A stretch of 64,000 bases of DNA, taken from the NCBI GenBank assembly GCA_916613615.1, contig OU744736.1:5984224-6048223 (forward strand), given 5' to 3'. Source of the stretch: Steromphala cineraria. Taxonomy: Eukaryota; Mollusca; Gastropoda; Trochida; Trochidae. Position 1 is the stretch's first letter; every line of letters begins with the position of its first letter. A program made the translations under genes and the position numbers. The notes beneath the pieces were generated by a model. The model made no database searches. It was not told the DNA's origin and worked only from the letters and a program-made list of their open reading frames with translations. Shown here piece by piece: positions 22,365-35,800 of this stretch.

Positions 22365-25305
22365 GCCTTAGGAACAAGATGAGATGTGATATTAAAAATC
22401 ACTTTTCCTGAGTGATGATAAACTCATTTTGAGGATGTCATAACCGGTTTTGCGTGCAGTGCGGAACCATTTGTCATATCATCCACATGACTGCCATTTC
22501 AACATTTGATCGTCTAATTTAATCACTATTTCTTCTTTATATCCAATGATCTGACAGTGATCATGTGGAAGTAAACCTTAATGAAATACTTAATTGTCTA
22601 ATTAGATTAATTGTTAGGGAAATTGTTTTTTTCATTGATCTTGATAGAAGTGTCCATTAAGGAAAGGTTCCCTACTTGGATGCACATAACAGGTTCAAAG
22701 AAATGTCTAGTCCCTTTGCATTAAACTAATACGTTAAGAACACTTCCTCTTTAATTATCATCGATTAGACGTCAACCGGACAAGTTTATTTTTGATCAAT
22801 GTCGAATGAACAGAAACTTCTTTTCAACCTGTCGTGCCTATTCATTTTGATTTGTAATTTCACTTTGGTAATAAGAGATGATGAATGACTAATATTAAAA
22901 TACCATTGATTTGACAAGCTTGCAATGAGAAATTACAAAAATATCCAATTTCAATCTGATGAAAAATGTATATGAGGACGTGTGCAAATTGTCAATTGTA
23001 AAATTAATTGATCATTATGCTAGTATTTTAACTACAGATGCAACGTCTCCGTGCAGACAGCAAGATAAATATCTAGAATGTGTTAGACAACATCTGTGCA
23101 AGGCGAATATACTTGTTGGAACTAGTCTCATATGTGATGGGAATGGCACATATTGAGCTTAAACAATGGACTGCAAGTTACACTGTAAACACAATTATCA
23201 TAATGTCACTTGCCTCAAACGTAGCTGCAACGTCTTATCTGGTACAATAATCAGGTTTACAAGTGTCCTGATGTTTTCGATGTACTTTTATGTGTGATAT
23301 GGCAATCATTAAATAAATCAGGTAAACATTTCGGTCGCGTCTTATTTGTTTATGGATAATCCTTCTCCTATTAGATGAAACCTTTCCTAAACAATTATCT
23401 ACAGAGCGTGTCAATTGATATCTAATGGTACTCAAAAAACTTTGCAGATGTGGCAAGGATTCTGAAACATACCTGTTTTTTCCCGAATGCATTTAAGGAT
23501 GGTAGAGACGTCTTGATCGATTACAACCTACTCTGGGGGCTGTTCTGCTTACAGTGTGGACACCTGCTCTGTGTCTGGAGATGCAGTGTTGTATCAAACT
23601 GAGATCCGTGAGGCATATTCGAGTCTTGGAAATGACACATTCCTCTACTAACTTCATCTCGATGCACATTACAAGTCACGTTGGTAATAATTAACTGCCA
23701 GTAATCATACGTCTTTACATAATTAGCATGAATTGCTATATCTATATCTCTTTACTTTTCATGAAGAATACATTATTTCAACTTAAAAAATAGACTTATT
23801 TCACCGACATATCATTAAGTTTTGCCATAAAGCGTGCATTAATGTTGCTATCTTGAATCTGGTTGAACATGACTGCCTCAAGAATTGTTGACACACACAA
23901 AAACATGCATCGTGAAGGTTTTAAACAAATCTGATCTAAATAAGTGTCGTTTTATATCTATTTAATATATATTTATACTTGTTTGAGAAAACCAAACATG
24001 TTGGGATGTCTGGATAGTTGGAAAAGTATTTATTTGCAGGACCTCTTACTTTACTTTGAATGTGCTACACCATATAATTCGTAAGGGAAATGAAACAATG
24101 CAATAGAAATGTATGTGTGAAAACTTATGTCATGGTTTGTTTAGTGTAAAGTGTGTAAGAAGTAGGACCTTACCATGTTTTGTTGGCAAAGATGTTATCG
24201 CCATGCATATCAAAGCACCTTGGAAACATTCCTATTACACATATCCAAATAATTTGCAGCTTTTATTGCTTTCCGTGACACTGAAGTTATCATTGAACAT
24301 ACAAGGCATTAATGACAGAACTTGAAAGTACAACAGGTTACAATATTGTCATATATAGGTCAGACCATCGTGAGATCGATTTGAAAATAATTTAAACACT
24401 TTCATTGGTTTGGTTTCGAACTTCATTGTGAAAGACGTCAGCTGTATATCCAACGGTTTAGTTATAATATTTCATGTATTGAGTTATACCACTTCAGACT
24501 CAAACATTTAACAGTAACACACTCTGCGACCTTAAACAAGATTATTTCCCACGTATTCTAGGGTCATAAGCATGATAACACTTTATCATCTGTGATACAT
24601 TGCAAGCACTTTTCGTTCCCTTGGCATCCGGTATCCTGAAGGGTAGCGTCAGTTCGTTCAAATGTTGTACGTTATAATACTGAATGCCAAGCAAGGCACA
24701 AATAGTTCTTATCTTATAACATCTTTTGTTATGAAAATACCAGGAACAGAAGCCCAGTCCGCCGGATGATTGGCTTATACTCTACCAAGTATGTAACAAC
24801 TCCGTGGTAAATCATATCTTTATTGATAGTTGCATTTGATAACATAGAAGTTATACACAGAATCAGTTCTACATGTTTACAAATATTTTAAGGAATTCTT
24901 TTATCATCACTCACTTGCCTAACCCACAGATATCAAACTCTACCATAACAGAATAAATGAATAAGATAAAAGGTGTTCCTTGTCTTTGTGTTCTTCCAAC
25001 TTGAGCATTGGGTGAATCATATCTGTTTTACTCAATATTAAGAAGCCTTTACCAATTTCTTATGCAAAAAGCGCCTGATACATTGATTGTAGAAGCTCTC
25101 ATAAAATGTAGGAAAGATGTCTGTTAAAAGATTAGATTTGAAGCAATACCAACTTCTTAATGAGATTTGAAGCGATTAACTTTAATAAAGTCTTTTGCAA
25201 ATTATATTGAATGAGGAAAGGAACTTTTAAAAATCCATTCTAACAAAACAATAATGTTTAACTTTAATGTTACACTGTATTGAGTTTTTTTATTATTATA
25301 TGATT
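22365..25305. other. Intergenic DNA with a doubtful Cys-rich frame
   Basis: A plus-strand frame at 22959-23156 (possible acceptor TTTTAACTACAG near 23037) reads SPCRQQDKYLECVRQHLCK, followed after its stop by another frame with MDCKLHCKHNYHNVTC. Neither has a recognised family. Nothing else noted. Confidence 0.25.
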
Positions 25306-25310
25306 ATAGT

Positions 25311-25674
25311 TTAAAGGGGCAGTAGCACGTTTTTTGATAATTTTATATTTTAAAAATTGCACTTATAATGGTAAGTAAATGCCTAATGTATTATATTGAC
25401 AGTGTCAACAATCACATTACACAAGCCAATCAACCACAATCAGAGGACAAAGTATGAGGATTTACATAAAATCCATTGGCGGCCATTTTTGTGTGTACAC
25501 CTTTAATTCATTTTTGTAAGAAAAAGGAATCGCATGGCTGAACCTTACGTTATATATTTGAATTATTACTGCTCCATTTAGTTTAAATACATTGTCTTTC
25601 ATTTGGAACCATTTTTTTTCATTTTCCTGACATCACCTTATATTCCCCCTAAAAACGTGCTACTGCCCCTTTAA
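25311..25674. mobile_element. 364-bp TTAA-ended MITE, copy 1
   Basis: Terminal inverted repeats TTAAAGGGGCAGTAGCACGT and ACGTGCTACTGCCCCTTTAA. Same length and sequence family as 60440-60803. TTAA at both ends is typical of the target site of piggyBac or Kolobok elements. No coding capacity. Confidence 0.85.
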
Positions 25675-26130
25675 TCGATTAAAACTAAATTAACGATGAT
25701 ATGTCAGGTCCTGAAATATGTTTCTCATGAATTAAGAACCTCTTATTGGACTCAGAAATCAGTTACAACCTCCTTAACTGGTAAAATAACCCAGAAATCA
25801 CAGGTCAATTTAGAAATATCCAATTCGCTAGGATATAACATTTCATCTTTGTGCTGAATACAATGGAAATGTTTTTAACGATTCTACACTTTCTTGTGAT
25901 TGCAGTCGTTAACTCGAAATTTCGTCATCGATCGTGCTTAAACAGAATTAAATCGTTCAACAGTCACTAGATATAATTCCATTTTTTGGCAGCTTGTAGT
26001 TTTGAAATTTGACAAACATGAAATCTAAAATGTGTGTATGAAAGACCTAATGCATGTCCCCAGCTACAAGCTCAGCTTCGATCTATCATTGCTTTTAATA
26101 AAAACAATGACGTCTTTAACTGATCAAATG

Positions 26131-26140
26131 TTTATTTATT
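26131..26140 (-). terminator. Candidate polyadenylation signal of gene B
   Basis: On the minus strand this reads AATAAATAAA, about 465 nt beyond the stop codon, with no other strong AATAAA seen closer. The 3' end was not otherwise located. Confidence 0.3.
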
Positions 26141-26602
26141 GGAAAATGTCGCAAAGTTAGAGGGTCAAATTGGGAAGACCCAAAACATGAGGATACATTT
26201 ATATCAAGTATTAAAACCTATTTGTAACAAATCAAATTTATATTTCAAAAATGTTTAATAAAAAATGGCAATAGAACGACAATAAACAATAACATGACAT
26301 CTAATAGATAACAGGGGGACTATCCGAAGGGATAAAATCTTAATACTAACTAAAAGTAAGTGTGAAATGTGAAATTAAATAAATTGAATTGGCAAATTGT
26401 TGAATACATATAGATTAAAGTCTTAAAAACAGTCTTAACACAAGATACCTACATTACACTATGAATTGGTATCGTTGACAAATTCGAATACCAGAAACAG
26501 GTGCCCTTATTCAACTTGAATAGCAGTATATTACCAAATAGCCTATTTGTCAAACTGAATCTTCTAGGTTCTTCACTTCACATATTTGATTATTTTATAA
26601 GT

Positions 26603-26870
26603 TCACAGTTTGATGTACAATTCTCTATGTTCTATGACATCAATGAAGCCACTGTTGGCGTGTCCTTGTGATGTACTGTCCATCGTTATTCTAGATCTCT
26701 CATCAATCTGATGTGCTCTGTCCCTGGAACTCTCCACGTGGTGAGAATCAAGATCTTCACCTCTGAGCTCTGTAAACACCTGGTTGACAACACCAGTCCT
26801 AGCAGATCCAGCTTCTTCCCCTGTGTGCTCAGAAGAGGTCAGTCTGGCTTTCTGGTTATGCTTCAGGATG
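26603..26870 (-). CDS. Gene B exon 15: cytoplasmic-type tail and stop
   Basis: The acceptor TTTGTTTCAG is followed by 268 nt coding 88 residues and TGA. The tail starts SILKHNQKARLTSSEHTGEE, is rich in Ser, Glu, Asp and Arg, and ends IEHRELYIKL. It has no membrane segment or Cys. The final YIKL fits the YxxPhi sorting pattern, which in known receptors binds clathrin adaptors; this is a pattern match only. Phase 2 in fits exon 14. Confidence 0.68.
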
Positions 26871-29800
26871 CTGAAACAAAGCTTATGATGATGAATTCTA
26901 ATGATGAGTATAGTCCATATTTTTACGTGACATATTTTATGTATTCCTTGTTTCATTGTTTTACCTTATTTATTAATTTATGTGTTTTACATTCTTTGGA
27001 CAACAAACTCGAGGCAATGTTTAAATAGCAATGAATAAACCTGTTCCTCCTCCAACAGTAAATGGTCAGATCGACAAGAAACAACAGAGTCCAGTCGAAA
27101 ACTGCAATGAATTTAATAAAATGATTCAGCTTCATTTTGAATGAGATATGATCTATGCTCTGATAGGAAACATAATACCCAATAGGTCTGTAAGATATAC
27201 TTTTCCCCACGTATCGGTTACCAAACTATTGAATTAGAGATGTCATATTATATCATTTCCTAAATTCATTTAGTGGATTTCCTAGATTCCTAGATCATAG
27301 ATTTTGTTTCCAACTTTGTTCCAACCAGGACAGGGTCTGGTTCCACACCGTGCTGGCCCAGTGCTGATGTTCACACCAGGACATGCTAGGCCTCCATATA
27401 CGGGAGCTGGGTGGGTGCAGGTCCGGGTTCGACTCTGCTGGACTACAGCACCACCATAAGTAACAGGACAGGTAGGAATAAGCCACCCCTCCCACACAGA
27501 CCAAGCACCATCAACTGTGGAACATTGAATCAAAGATCGTTACAGGTAATTAATGTACAAAATCACAATTTGGTTGCTTCGAGTCGTTTACATTTGTACT
27601 AAATTTCAGAGATGCATTACATTAAAAGTTTGTTTGTAGTTGGTCTTAACAGTGGCCTGATTGTCAATCATCATTCACTGTTACATTTATTAACGGGGTG
27701 CGATTAAGAGTTTCATCCGAATAACCTCAAGGTCTCGGAGACAATCTTTCAAACACTCAAAAACATATGTCAGACTAAAGAATATTAACATCCAATTTAC
27801 TCGAATGCATATACATTAAGAAGCTCAATTCCGCACTGAACACTTTCCGTCTCATTGTTGTTACCAGGACAAAGAGTTCCACCATACTGAGGTACCGGGT
27901 TGTCACAGAGACGTAGTCTCACCAGTGTTACTGATCCTCCCCCACAGGTCACTGGACATATCGGTATACTCCAGCTCGTCCATTCAGACCAGGAACCGTC
28001 GACTACAATTTCAATGAATTCAAAGGTCTTAAAACATACAATTTCACAATTTATAGATTTCAAAAATGTTCAATTCAATGTCCATGTCGCATCACAACAG
28101 CAGGACAACCTTCGGTATTTTCCGTTGCCTCTTTCTGTGTATTTTCTGAACTCATATTGTTCCATTCATATTGGGTAATGTCCTCAAGCAAAAATAGTCT
28201 ACTCCAAACACCAGGTTGTAGTCATAATCTTCGACCTTTTGATACTAAAGCTCGAAGACTATAAAATAGATATAAAAAGTGGGACTTTATTTTTTTAATT
28301 TCTATTTATCTTTTAATAGTCAGTTTTGATAACATTTACACCTGAAGAGTTGTTACTAGGACAAGAACTTACTCCACAGGACACTTCCTCAGTAACATTA
28401 TCTGCCCCTTCACAGATGGCGCCACCATGTTGAGGGGCGGGGTTATCACAGAAGCGGATTCGGACTCTCTGTACAACATCCCCTCCACATGACACGGGAC
28501 AGTCAGGCACCGCCCACTCGCCCCAAGAACTCCATCTACCGTCAACTGACATGACATACTTTACAAAATGTTACACCTGTTTAATGCTATGCCCTTTTTA
28601 CAGGGGGCACTGTGCTTTGGGCGTCGAAATAAGTATGTTATTGTTGATAAGAAAATGTAAATGTGATATAAAAATTTTGACGAAAGATTTTACTACCAAG
28701 TGATGTATTTATATTCTCAATAGCTTAATTTCATCCCGAGCCGCAGGCAAATATGATACTGGGGCTTTAACAGAGATATACCACGATTGTTGTTGATCGA
28801 TCGCACAGGCTCACTTAAAAAAAGGGGGGATAATTAGGGCCAAATGCCAGGCGTCCGGAAATATTCCAAAGCCTAATATAGAGTAAAGTAAAGTAGGTTT
28901 CTAATTATGAAAAATGGACACCATTTTCCCAGGGGTATTTCCAAGTTTTTAAGTTCATAATTATTTCAATATGGGTAATATCAAGCCAGTGATTATTGTC
29001 TTCCCCTGGTTTGCGAAGTTTTGACGCACAAAACATATATTTAAGTATACTATATATAGTAATGTATAAATAACAGTTTGAATTGATAATGATACAATAA
29101 AAAGTCCATATCGAAAACAATTGAAGTAAAGGTCCATGTGATAGATGATGATAATTCATTTTGAAGATTAAGGGTCCAGTTGATGAGGATAGATTATTTG
29201 ATGAGGAAAGATTATTTGATGACGATAGTTCTGTTTTAAAACTTTGATTAACTCGTAAAAAAATGGCTCTCCGGTTAAGCTGTCCTTTTCTTAAAGTTGA
29301 TTTTGATTCTGGGTGCAGGGAATCTTCACTGAAGTTTCCTTGGGGTAGATCATCAGATGTAGATTCTTCTACTGTAGAGATATTGCCTTCTGATTTGTCT
29401 TGTTGGTTCAGGCAGGAGTATATGAAATAAACAAAGAGAAATTCTCGGCAGTATTTGTTCTTTTCCATAGTGTAAGTGAAAGATATTATTATATGTGATC
29501 TAACTGAAAAAGTTGTATACTTTTTTTTGATACTATCTGTAAGTAAAACTTGCATAAACTATTAAAGGTATTGACGAATATGTTGGACAAGACAATATAA
29601 GTTATTTACTGTATTTCTGTATTCTGAGTAGCTGGCGTGTATATATTTAAATGATAAAGTGATACAATTCTTTTTATAAATGAACACACGTTATGCAAAT
29701 ATATCTTGTGTAAACACTTATATATAATTTAAGGAAGAGAGATAAAAAGAAAGTGAAGAAATAAGATTATAAATATTGAGTAACATTAAGAATGTTAGTG

Positions 29801-32800
29801 TTCATTGTTTGAGGGCAACTTTCATTCATTCTGACATTCACTCATAAGTTTTACTATCTTGGTAATGATATGGTACGTTTCTCTGATGATTAATTTGAGA
29901 TCTGTGCAAATTCATGCGAATTTAAACATCATTTCAGTTTTCCTAATAGATTTTCAATCAAAATCAAAGGATATTATGAAATCAACAACATTTTTGCTGC
30001 AACAAATAGATTATACTTCACAGAAAAACTTAAAATTTAGTAATATAGGAAAAGAGCCGACAATGATAATTTACATGTAAGACATCATAAGTCACTTCAC
30101 TCTGATACCGTTGGTTGAACATCACTTGAATCAAACTTAGATGAAGTTAACAAGTTACGGATATTCTTGGTTGTTTAAATCTGTCTGACTATGAAGTACA
30201 TGGTACATGTAGGACAGTAAAATATTCCATAGAAACGACGGATCAAGAACTGTACTACGACGGTATCATACAATTATGCGTCACAAGCGTTTAATTGTTT
30301 CTTAATAAAGCCTGATGACAGATGTCATAAAAATTTAACTTCAATATTGGAAAATCCGAAAAACTTTCTGTTTCTTCAATCATATTATTAGTACTTAATG
30401 AAATAGTACGACTTGTTGGATGATTAATTTGAGATTGTGACACTCTATGAGAAATTACAACTTTAACTTGCAGCCTTCAATTTTCCTAATATATCTTTTA
30501 TTAACATCAGATTATATTATGACATAAACAACATTTTTGCTGTTACAATTAAGATTCCGTATCTCCAAAAAATCATTTTCAGTATTATGTACAGATCGCC
30601 GACAATGATATTTGACATGTCAGACATCTTGAGTCGCCGGACTACAGTTTGAACATCACTTGAATCAAAGTAAGATAAAGTAAACATTTAGCGGAGATTC
30701 TTAGGTTGTTTAAGACGTTGTTTAACGATTTTGGATTTTCACTCAACTATTTCCATTGCTTTACATTGAAACATTTTGTATGTATGTTGTATACTGTTAA
30801 ACATGAGGACAAAATGAATCTTTTGAATAAATGATGACAACACTTCTTAACCTATTTTTCTTTTGGCTCTAAATGACTTGGCATTTTGAACTTGAGGACA
30901 AATTGAATCTGTAAAATGTATGGTAAAATCCACTGACCACAAGTTCCTCTGCTACAGCTTGTTTGTCTCGTCTCCTGCAGATCAGACTGAGAGCAAGATC
31001 CACTCAGACATGACCTAGACCTCTCCTCAGTTAGAACTCCATTGCCACATGTCCGAGAACACATGGAGATTTCCTGCCAGCTGCCCCATTGGCCGTGCGT
31101 CGTCCCTGTAATATAGGTAATTGGTTGTGTTCCATATCTGTTAAGGTTTATTTATATATAACATTGACCAATAACTGATTATATCAATGATACAATATTA
31201 TGATAAGACAAAAGACTATAAGATTCATCTTGAGATATTTTATAGAGCTTAAACAGTAGACAGTCTAACATCAGTCACTTCCTGATCGTCATGGTATTCA
31301 AAACGGTTTGATATATGAGGTAAGGTGATTTGGGATTTATCGCCACTTTTAAAAGTATTTCAGTTATATCACAGCTGCCAGTATTATTGCAGGGAAAAAT
31401 CCAGCAACACTATTGTGGCTATGAATTGCAGTTAAACCTGCGAGCATCGATTGGAACTAGCTAATAATGAGTGTTTTTGCACTGAAATTCAGTGAAGCAT
31501 TGCACCCAAACTGACTACTACTGCAGAGTTGGTGATCTCCTTGCAGGGTTTGAACCACTGCGCTATTCCTTGCACACTCTGATATCTATCTTGACAGCAA
31601 AGATGATGTTATTTTGTTTAAATGTTTCTCATATTAAAAAAATATAAAAAAAAACAATTGCTTATTGTAACGGAACACATCATCACTGAGTAACGAGGAG
31701 GAAACTGGTGACATCAAGAACCTCCTACAGAGGGGGATGGGCGATCTCCATTGTTCTTCCATAGTAGTCAAAATATCATCATTGGACAATTCACTGTTAT
31801 AAAACAATTGCTCTCTCTGAAGTTGGGTACCAATTTTCAAATCTCTACTTAACCCATCTGAAGAATGAATCACATCTCTTGAATGGATATTTTAAGATTA
31901 TTTGGAATGACAAAAATGACTATATCATTTTTATGACAATGAACTATAAATCTAACATAAACATTATTCAGATAATAATGTTAACAATCATTCCTAAAAG
32001 TTTCATGAAAGTCCAGTGAAGCAATAAGCTACAGCAGGATCATTTTCATTTTTCTGTCGGAGCTGACCCCACGTTACGAAAATGCGTCATTGCAACCGGA
32101 TATGACTGTTCGCGAGCGATTTTATACTTTTATCTTACAGACCTTAGTCATGACTAACTCTCATGCAAAAATTATGAAATTTGTCTGTGAGGTTTTTGTG
32201 CTATCTGCCCTTGAAGTTCTATTTTCTTTCAAAATTGCAAAATTTGAAAGGTCACAGCGACAAAAGTATTAATGTTAGGACTTTCTTTTGAAGGAATTGA
32301 AAACAATATTGTTTCAGCTACATTATGTATGAATTTTTGCTCCCTAAAGAAAGTATCTTCAGAGAAGAATGACTTCCTTAAACATGAATGACAGACACCC
32401 TGACTACAATGCTTCTAAGACGTTTCAAAGAGGAGGATCTATGACTTTTTTCAAAAGAGTATGCACGAGTGTGTTAATGTGTTGATAACAATGATTTTCA
32501 CTCCCCTTTAATTATTATTATTATTTTTGTATTCATAGAAGAAGATAACTTATCTCGAACATCGGTTAGGTTCCGCCAGTGTAACTTTCAGTGGATTACC
32601 ATGCCGTCACCCCTCAAGCCCTATCCCAGTGTATAAAATAGATTGGAAACCTAGCCTATCGTGAAAATTAATTGGTCCATTCCTTAGGGATAAATAAAAA
32701 AAAGTTTTGAAAAGTTACCAGTCCTCACCAAAAAGTAACCAGTCCTGGCGAACTGGCTATATTTTAAACACTGCCTATCCCAAACTATGGTCTTACGCTG

Positions 32801-35800
32801 ACTGAAACTTTATTATTTTTATGACAATGAACTACCTGAATCATAAACTGTAAGAGTTCCTTGGCTGTAAGACCCAGATACTGGGATGTAGTAGTAGGTT
32901 CCCGCATCCCCATCCTCAACATTCCTAATGGTCAAGTGATTACTCCCTCCGACCACAGCGATGCTGAAGCGGCCGCCATCAGTTTCAGTTATCCGACCTC
33001 TTGGTCCGTACCAATCTCCTTGAGCTGATCCTCTCATTGGAACCTGGATGATCACTGTTCCTCCCTTCACAGCTGTCACTCCAGAAGTCAGATTCTGTGG
33101 GGTGCCTGCACATTTAGAGGATATTATACGAGTGCCCAAATATTAGTTCTCAAGACAAATGCACAAAGGAATGCATGACACTTATGTCAGTGTATAAAAT
33201 AGATTGGAAACCTAGCCTGTCCTGAAAATTAATTGGCAGATTCCTTAGGGGAAAATAAAGAGGATGATTGAAAAGTTACCAGTCCTGACCAAAAAGTAAC
33301 CAGTCCTTGCAAAAAGTAGCCAGTCAAGGACTGGCGGACGGGCAATGTTTTATTCACTGCTTATGTATATAATATAATAACACATAGTTTCCTCAGTCAA
33401 GTATACATGTTGGAAATTTATTTTGTGTCAAAGCACCCGGCAGCCAGGGTGCAGCGCAGTTAATGCATCGTTCTGCCTTTACAATGCTGAATGTCAAGCA
33501 AGACAGCAACAACTCCAACCTTTTAACGTTGTGATAAAAAACTGGACAATAACACGTCAATCTGTCAAACTTAAATTTAAGTTATTGAATGCCTTCAGAA
33601 TGAAACTTTAGATGAATTGATACTTTTCGAACGATTACACAACAAATTAAACGTGTTAGTTTATCTCAAGCAGACATTAATGGCTGTTTTATTATTGAAA
33701 ACATGTATTTTTGTTTATTTCCTATTTTGAGAAGAAAATGTGAGAATTTTGGATTTATGCTATTTATGTTTGTATCAAAGCAAACTAATATATGATGAAA
33801 ATCATGAAATAGCGCTGAAAATTATTTAAGCTACACTGATTTAACATGCAAGTCTATGGAAAAAACATCACCGTCCGAATACTATCTATAATCTATAAGC
33901 ACATAGTATCATAAAAAAACTATGCATCCCAGAACTCACAGCTTAAATTTCTATGAGTCCTTTCTAAATTTATGAGTATTTGAAGCACGACTCGCAGGAA
34001 AATTTATCCCTGAATCAGTTAAGTCATATATTACCTGATACACAGGCACCTTGTCCACAAGTAGCTTGTAGCGCCTCTTCTGAATCTCCATTGCAGGATC
34101 CCGATCTGCAGACTCTTGTTCTGGTCCTTGTCAAAAATCCACCACCACAGGTCACTGAACACGTGCCGTTCCGCCACATGGCCCATTCACTCCATCCTCC
34201 AACTGTTCATGATAAACATACATTCAGTTGTCATACTAATAATGATTTCTTTCCAATGACAAGTCCAAGAAGAAGTTCTTACGGATAATCAACTTCTTAA
34301 TTGCATGATTTCGACTTGGAACAGAATGCAGCGGAAATCGGAGACGAAGGAGTGGGCTGATTTATGTATAAATTCTCCTTCATCAAATCATTTGTAAACA
34401 CTTGCTTGATATTGGTGTTAGTATCTAAACCAAAAAGGCACAATAAATGCAATAGAGAAGTTGATTATCCATAAGAACTCCTTTTTCATCTAACCACGTT
34501 CTAAGTTATCTCTCAAAGAAAAGTACAAGAAGGACAACAATAAGAATGACAACAACAACTCACACAACAACAACAACAACAACAATAACAACAACAACAA
34601 CAATAACAACAAGAAGACATGGTCATCAACATCCCCCGCCAAATAAGTTTTTATTTAAGGTCTCAATATTTTACTACATGGGCCATAACTCTGTAATAAG
34701 TAATTGGGGTGCTGATTTTCGACCTCCATCAAGGTATTAATACAATGAAGACACACAGCAAGTTTGGTTAACCTATCTGAAATAGTTTTTGATAAAAGTT
34801 GTCCTCCTTGACGACACCCTCAAAAAGAGTCTAAAAACACGAACAAGGGCAATAACTCTGTAAAAAATAATTTTGCTGTTTTAATTTTCGAACTCCATCA
34901 AGGTATTGATACCCTGAAGTCGCACAGCAATTTTGGTTAACCTATCTGAAATAGTTTCTGAGAAAAACTGTCTCCTTTAACTCTGACGGATGGACAGATG
35001 GACGGATGGACGGACGGACGCACGGACAGAGCCCAAACCTATATCCCTCTTCCACTTTGTGAAGGGGGATAATAATGGTTGATATGTTTACTAGACTTGA
35101 ATAGAGGGGCATGATGGTTCATCGTATACCTTGCTATGTGTATAATGAAACAAAATCAATCATTAGGGAGCAAATTGTCAGGGTCCTGTTCCACAAAACA
35201 CTCTAAATCGACTTTAATACAATGGGCTATAATCGGTCGTTACTCTACAACTGCTTTGTTGAACGGCAACCTGGCCACAAGTAGTAATATCATGTGTTTG
35301 CAGTTTTTGATATTTTATTAATTGCTTTATTGAATAAAAATAAAAGGATTGTTAGCTACCCCTTCACAGTCTGTAATTGCACTGTACCCGGGGTATATCT
35401 AAATGTAAATGAAGCAAGTCTTCTTTTCAAGCAAGATCTTATGCTCAGCCTGAAATGTCCGTCCTTAGGACACCCGTTTGAAATATTTTGAATTAAAATG
35501 TTCAACCAAAAGTTTAGACATTTCTCACATGTTTTTAAATGCAAGTAATATTTATAAATAAACTCTAATCAACTCACCACAACTTCCTCTGTTACAAGTA
35601 TTTTGTCTCGTTTCCCGCAGAGCAGATTGAGAGCAAGATCCACTCAGACACGACCTGGATCTCTCTTCTGTTAGAACTCCATTGCCACAAGTCCGAGTAC
35701 ACGTGGAGATTTCCCTCCAGCTGCCCCATTGGCTGTACGTTGCACCTGCAGATATACCATGGGGCATGATGATTCAGTGAGTATGATGGCTCCATGAAGT

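Noticed and set aside
26711..27028. 105-codon plus-strand frame
   Set aside because: It lies opposite the gene B tail exon, which has agreeing splice phases; treated as antisense shadow.
34546..34740. Thr-rich plus-strand frame
   Set aside because: Translation of the ACA microsatellite.
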